Source: Drechslerella dactyloides (lineage: Eukaryota > Ascomycota > Orbiliomycetes > Orbiliales > Orbiliaceae). From it: DNA of 64,000 nt. The position numbers and the translations under genes were made by a program. The DNA lies in assembly GCA_020064725.1 (NCBI GenBank), contig JAGTWJ010000008.1, forward strand, positions 1,612,001 through 1,676,000. Reading direction: 5' to 3'. The notes beneath the pieces are model-generated. The model had not been told where the DNA came from. It saw nothing but the letters and a program-made list of their open reading frames with translations, and made no database searches. How positions within the stretch are numbered: the stretch's first letter is position 1; every line of letters begins with the position of its first letter. Positions 59,777 through 64,000 of this stretch are shown one piece after another.

Positions 59777-62700
59777 GACCATGTTTCCATAGCTGGGGTG
59801 TCTGGAAAGCATGAGGCAGGGACGATGTAAACTCTGGTAGGTGGAGCTCCAGTATGCTTCGTTGCCCTAGTTACAATGGTAGCACACCGGCGGCCTTGCA
59901 TTTACATATGCATGCATGTGGTACTTTATCTCACTCTGGATGCATCCACTTGCAGCGAACCTGCGAAATCACTTTTATCTTGATGTTAACAATCAAATAA
60001 ATTGTCCATAAACAATTTTATATGTGCCGCTGAATGGACCAATGGTTGCACACGCCTATGTCTATTATATTTTGTATGCACATGCAAGCCGGAGTAATCA
60101 ATAATATATTGGGACGGCGGGTACCTGCTTATACTTGCTTGTCCGGGAATGCTGTGGCGTCTGTGAATCCTGCAAAACAACACTCGGATAGACGTTTTCG
60201 TGAGGGAAAACGTCATAAAGGAACCAAGGATATAATCTCCGGGCGGGTTAATTTGCACGTGCATACAGCCTCGCAAGGTGGCGTTCCCGAGAATAATATA
60301 TGCACGCGTACTAGGTATGCGGATACGCTTCTGTAATATACCTGCCTGCCAATTTATTACAATGCAATGAGTGAATTTGGACACTTGAGCAATGTTATTT
60401 TTCGCTGCGCACCTGTAGGCGGATGTGTTGATCGTGACGTTGGTAGCGTCGCAGGGTAACACACTGCAGTTTCGAGGCCTTGGGCGCCGGCGCTAGAGGC
60501 CTCGTACTACATACTAAGTGAGCCTATACGCATGTTAAATTAGGAGATAACTAGGTAGTCAACTGTGAATTTGTGAATTTGTGCAAGTGGCGTCGACGTC
60601 ATGAACCCGACGGGAAATTTGTCATGATATAACTTTATGTGAGCGTCGACGCGTCGCGTTTGTATAATATTAATTTAACTTTGGCTTGATCAACCCTCAA
60701 GCCTAAGCTCAAGCAAGCGCAGGACCATGCATGTTCTACCTGGGCTCGGACCCTGTGTTACCTCTGGGTACTCAAGTTGTCAGATCAATCTCGAGACTCG
60801 AGTACAAAGTAGCTCTCCACAAATGTGGTCAGCAGTCAGCTGATCGTATAAGGCGGACCGTCGAAGATATCCAGCATGCAGTTCGGCAACTGGCGCTGAA
60901 GCATCCACGCGCACGCATTAAATTTAACCGGTGCTGGGGTATGTTATGATATCTGGTTATATCTTGGATCTCAGAGGTTCTGTGCACCTTAATGCCAATC
61001 CCCACTCCGGCACATCAGTCCGGTTGAAATCCCTACAGGTATTCAGCCCTACCAGAATCATCCGATCTTCTTGAATAATGAATGATACATGGTGCACTGC
61101 CTCGTGTTTCTCAGCTCCAGCTTCAGCTCCATCAGCTCTCAGACCGAGCGTACGCCGGCACATTGGTTTACCCAATCGAGGCTGCATGCAGTGCTCGAGA
61201 TGTTGTGTCCCACAGTTGAATGCTGTGTGCTCACACTCAGGACGGTTTTGCATCTAATTTAGAATGATCACGGGATGTGCGACGAGCCAATGAGAAGAGC
61301 CTTGAAACTTCAATCGTTTCCCTTGGGATATATCACCGAATGTAACTAGCTGCAGGGATCAAGCTCGCCCAGCCAAGCTCAAACCTCGGGTCCGTTGGCC
61401 AAGCTCAAGCTCCAAAGCTTCCCAAGTCAGCTTCGAAACAGAGCTCGAGCGAGACACATGCGCCGTACGCGTATGTACAACCGTCCAGCTCCACGATCCT
61501 AGACTGGCACAATCACCAACTGATTCCAGGATGCCCTGTCTGGTGGCTCCGCAGGTTGCCGATGTCCTAACATGCACCTTCTATCCCAAGAACGAGCTGC
61601 AGTCATCATCACCCTTACGCCATTGTGTCCTGGGGCGAGCTTGCAAACTTGAGCTGATGTGCATTTACTGTACACATGGACTTCTGTGTACGTACGGCTT
61701 CACTCCGGCTATGGAGGAGTTCATGTCACCGTGGTACAGGCGACCTAAATTTGCTAACGGGGGTCTATACGTTTAAGTATGTACGCGTGTACTGTGTAAA
61801 GTATACGCCCGAAAGAAGCAAAACCAAAGGCGTCTTGGATTGACTCGACAAAGAAGAGTGACTCGCTGTGCGACAACAGCCAGCCGGTCTTCGTCTGAGG
61901 TCGCGAGATCGATACGCTGGTGGCGTCTGGGTAACAAGACCTTGATGCATTTGGAATTCTCCGTCCTTCCAAGCGAGAGAAACGAGCATCCGGATCGGCT
62001 GCAGATTATTACTTGATACCAACAGTGCTTAATTATGGCGGCGCCTCGTATTTTTTGAGTGATCACGATGGCTTGATCTCGAGACCTTGGAATTATCTCA
62101 CGATGTCGAAATACTGCATTGGATTAGGTTATTGCTGCCGAAGGGGGTGTCCCGCGAGAGTAACATTCATCCTGTTCATTGAAAGCCCTTAGCTTACGTA
62201 CGCTTGGCGTGCACTAGGCCGGATTGAACGTAAGTGTCCATAGAGTGTCGTTATCTCTCTAATAACGATGAATAAGTCAAGCAGACCTCGAGTAAGTCTA
62301 GTGGGCCGTGACATATCCATCGAACGGTCTAGTCAACTGTCGTTGGACAGCAAACCTGTGTCTTATCTTCGGCTAAGACTTTCGAGCCGTGTGTCTCTCG
62401 CCGTTTGAAACTGATGCCTTTGTGTCGCAGCAGCTGCCATCCCATCCCGTCCGTGTTGCACATGGAAAGACGGTTCGAGCTCGCGCATTGGTCTCCGGTG
62501 GATGGCAGTCCCTACCAAGTACCTAGGTATCTTTTGTGCGTGAGCGCCGACAGGACGTCTCCGTCCACACCTGCCAACTCATCACTGTGCCGAATTTGCT
62601 CGAACGGCATGTCTCCTTCGCTTCTCAACCGCCCCTGGACCGCTTGCGATATTCACCCCACGAAATGACACGTGTATACAGATGCGAGAATGGGGAGGAA

Positions 62701-64000
62701 GAAGAGGAAAAAAATTTTCTCTTGTCTTCAGGCTATTCAGACTGCGGGTTGTAATTTGTGGTCTCATGGTGAAATGCAGAATGAGCGAGACGTCGAGACG
62801 AGTGTGAGAAAAATTCGGCTTCCGATTCTTTTCTTATTATAAATCTGAACTGTGTGTTCCGATGTTGCGGTGGGTCGGGTTGGTGGCATGTGTATCCGAG
62901 TGGGAGTCTACAGGAGCCAGGCCGGCTGCTCGATCCCCTCAGAATTCAGCGAAATTTCTCCGGGCGGCCGGGAGGAAGGGATCTCAAGGCGAGCGACAGA
63001 AGTAAGCCAGAATTCCCGCAGGATTTCACCCGAAGCCTGTTGGGGGAAGTCAAGAGCCATGCCATCCTGTATTTGTCAAAAAAGACGCATGCGGCGCATC
63101 GATATCGAGATGTCGCTGCTGCGATGGTCGATGCATCTCTGCGAACGACGAGACCAAGCCACCCTTCGTGCCGTTGTGGCAGCAAGGCAGAAAGTAAGCC
63201 TAGCCGTCATGTTGACATGAGCATCCAACCAAACGGAAACCGGTTTTTGAGGCTAACGGCCGTGTTCAAACGAGCGTTTTGGCTGTCCACCCATCGGAGA
63301 AAGAACCTCAAACCCTTTCTCGAAACAAGGCTAGCTGGGGGCCCATGTCGACGAAAAAAGTCGCCCTCCTGCGTCATCGGCCACTGAAGTAGCAGCAGGT
63401 GGAGGCGGACAGTGGGTGGAAGAAAGGCGAGAATGGCCAGGGGTCCGATGAGTGTGACAAAGAAGCCGTCGCCGTTGGCCAACTCATCGATGCGCCATCT
63501 CCACAGCCGCTGGAGTCAGTCCGGCTCCGTTTTCTCCCACACTCTATCTCTGAGTACGCTTTGCGCGCCTGTGTGTATTGTAATTCGGGCGAAGGATTGC
63601 TCGTATGCAGGAAGAAGAGTACGAACTGCAGCCCGTTTTGGCATCTGTTGGGCTGCACCAGCGATGGGTCCCGGCGGGCCATGTCCATGCAACGGCGGCG
63701 AGGCAGCCCATCGAGGGAACCGTCCATCATTCCCATGACCCCGGTGAATAATCCCATTTCTCAGTGGTGACTTTTGCTCAGAACTGGTCTGAAAGGCCAA
63801 TTACAGCCTCCTGTTTTCATGCGGTGTTCCCTCTTCGACCAAACTCTAAACTCTTTTCTCTCCTGCTCGCCTAGCCGCTGCTCTCCGACACTCGACGCTC
63901 GCGTTTTATCGCCAATCCGAGAGGGTGCGAGGGGCAGTCTGGTCGGGCCACATCGTCTGCTGGCGAGCCTCGTGGACGAACGTGAACGGAACGTGAGCCA
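59777..64000. other. 4.2 kb right-hand region without a convincing gene
   Basis: ORFs up to 177 codons occur on both strands (for example 62854-63387 plus), but they overlap each other in several frames, have no domain-like content and no in-phase splice links. A diffuse repetition of aagctcaag-like words occurs near 60693-60720 and 61365-61420. The last 200 nt are pyrimidine-rich and may be the upstream region of a gene beyond the edge. Confidence 0.5.

Noticed and set aside
62854..63387. 177-codon plus-strand ORF near the right edge
   Set aside because: Competes with overlapping ORFs in other frames, has no recognisable motif and no plausible intron links.

Overview
This window is nuclear DNA of a filamentous ascomycete (Pezizomycotina). 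Genes are broken by short introns, mostly about 45-190 nt, with GTANGT-type donors, CTAAC-like branch sites and YAG acceptors. The recognisable products are eukaryotic: CSB/Rad26, ADA1/HFI1, OST3/OST6, WEE1, AIP1 and an MRM2-type rRNA methyltransferase. No prokaryotic operon, CRISPR array, rRNA, convincing tRNA or intact transposon was seen. Exon joins were worked out by hand from splice signals and reading-frame phase, so the ends given are models.

Left part (1-15.5 kb): a secreted protein cut by the window edge, a small GSKIP-domain protein, a 16-exon aminotransferase with a mitochondrial-type N-terminus and a 7-nt microexon, a 9-exon Bre4/fusaric-acid-resistance-like membrane protein, a small mitochondrial coiled-coil protein, a CorA-like multi-span membrane protein with an unresolved 5' end, and a Cys-rich secreted protein. 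Middle part (15.5-29.3 kb): a lysine-rich repeat ORF abutting the CSB stop codon, then CSB/Rad26 facing away from ADA1/HFI1, OST3/OST6 facing away from a long coiled-coil protein, and a fungal rhodopsin-like seven-helix protein.

A 4.3 kb non-coding gap (29.3-33.6 kb) follows. Then come the MRM2-like methyltransferase, a DUF4246 protein with a possible frame break, a doubtful ORF, a mitochondrial coiled-coil protein, a secreted protein, and AIP1 convergent with WEE1. A 5.1 kb gap lies upstream of WEE1. The right part is gene-poor: a fungal protoglobin (globin-sensor) gene, one tiny spliced ORF, a small membrane protein, and 4.2 kb with nothing recognisable up to the edge.

The genes do not form an obvious pathway cluster. 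They are mainly housekeeping genes: transcription and repair (CSB, ADA1), glycosylation (OST3/6), cell cycle (WEE1), actin turnover (AIP1) and mitochondrial function (MRM2-like, the aminotransferase and two presequence-bearing unknowns). The most unusual items are the protoglobin, the repeat ORF behind the CSB stop codon, the microexon and the CorA-like fusion.
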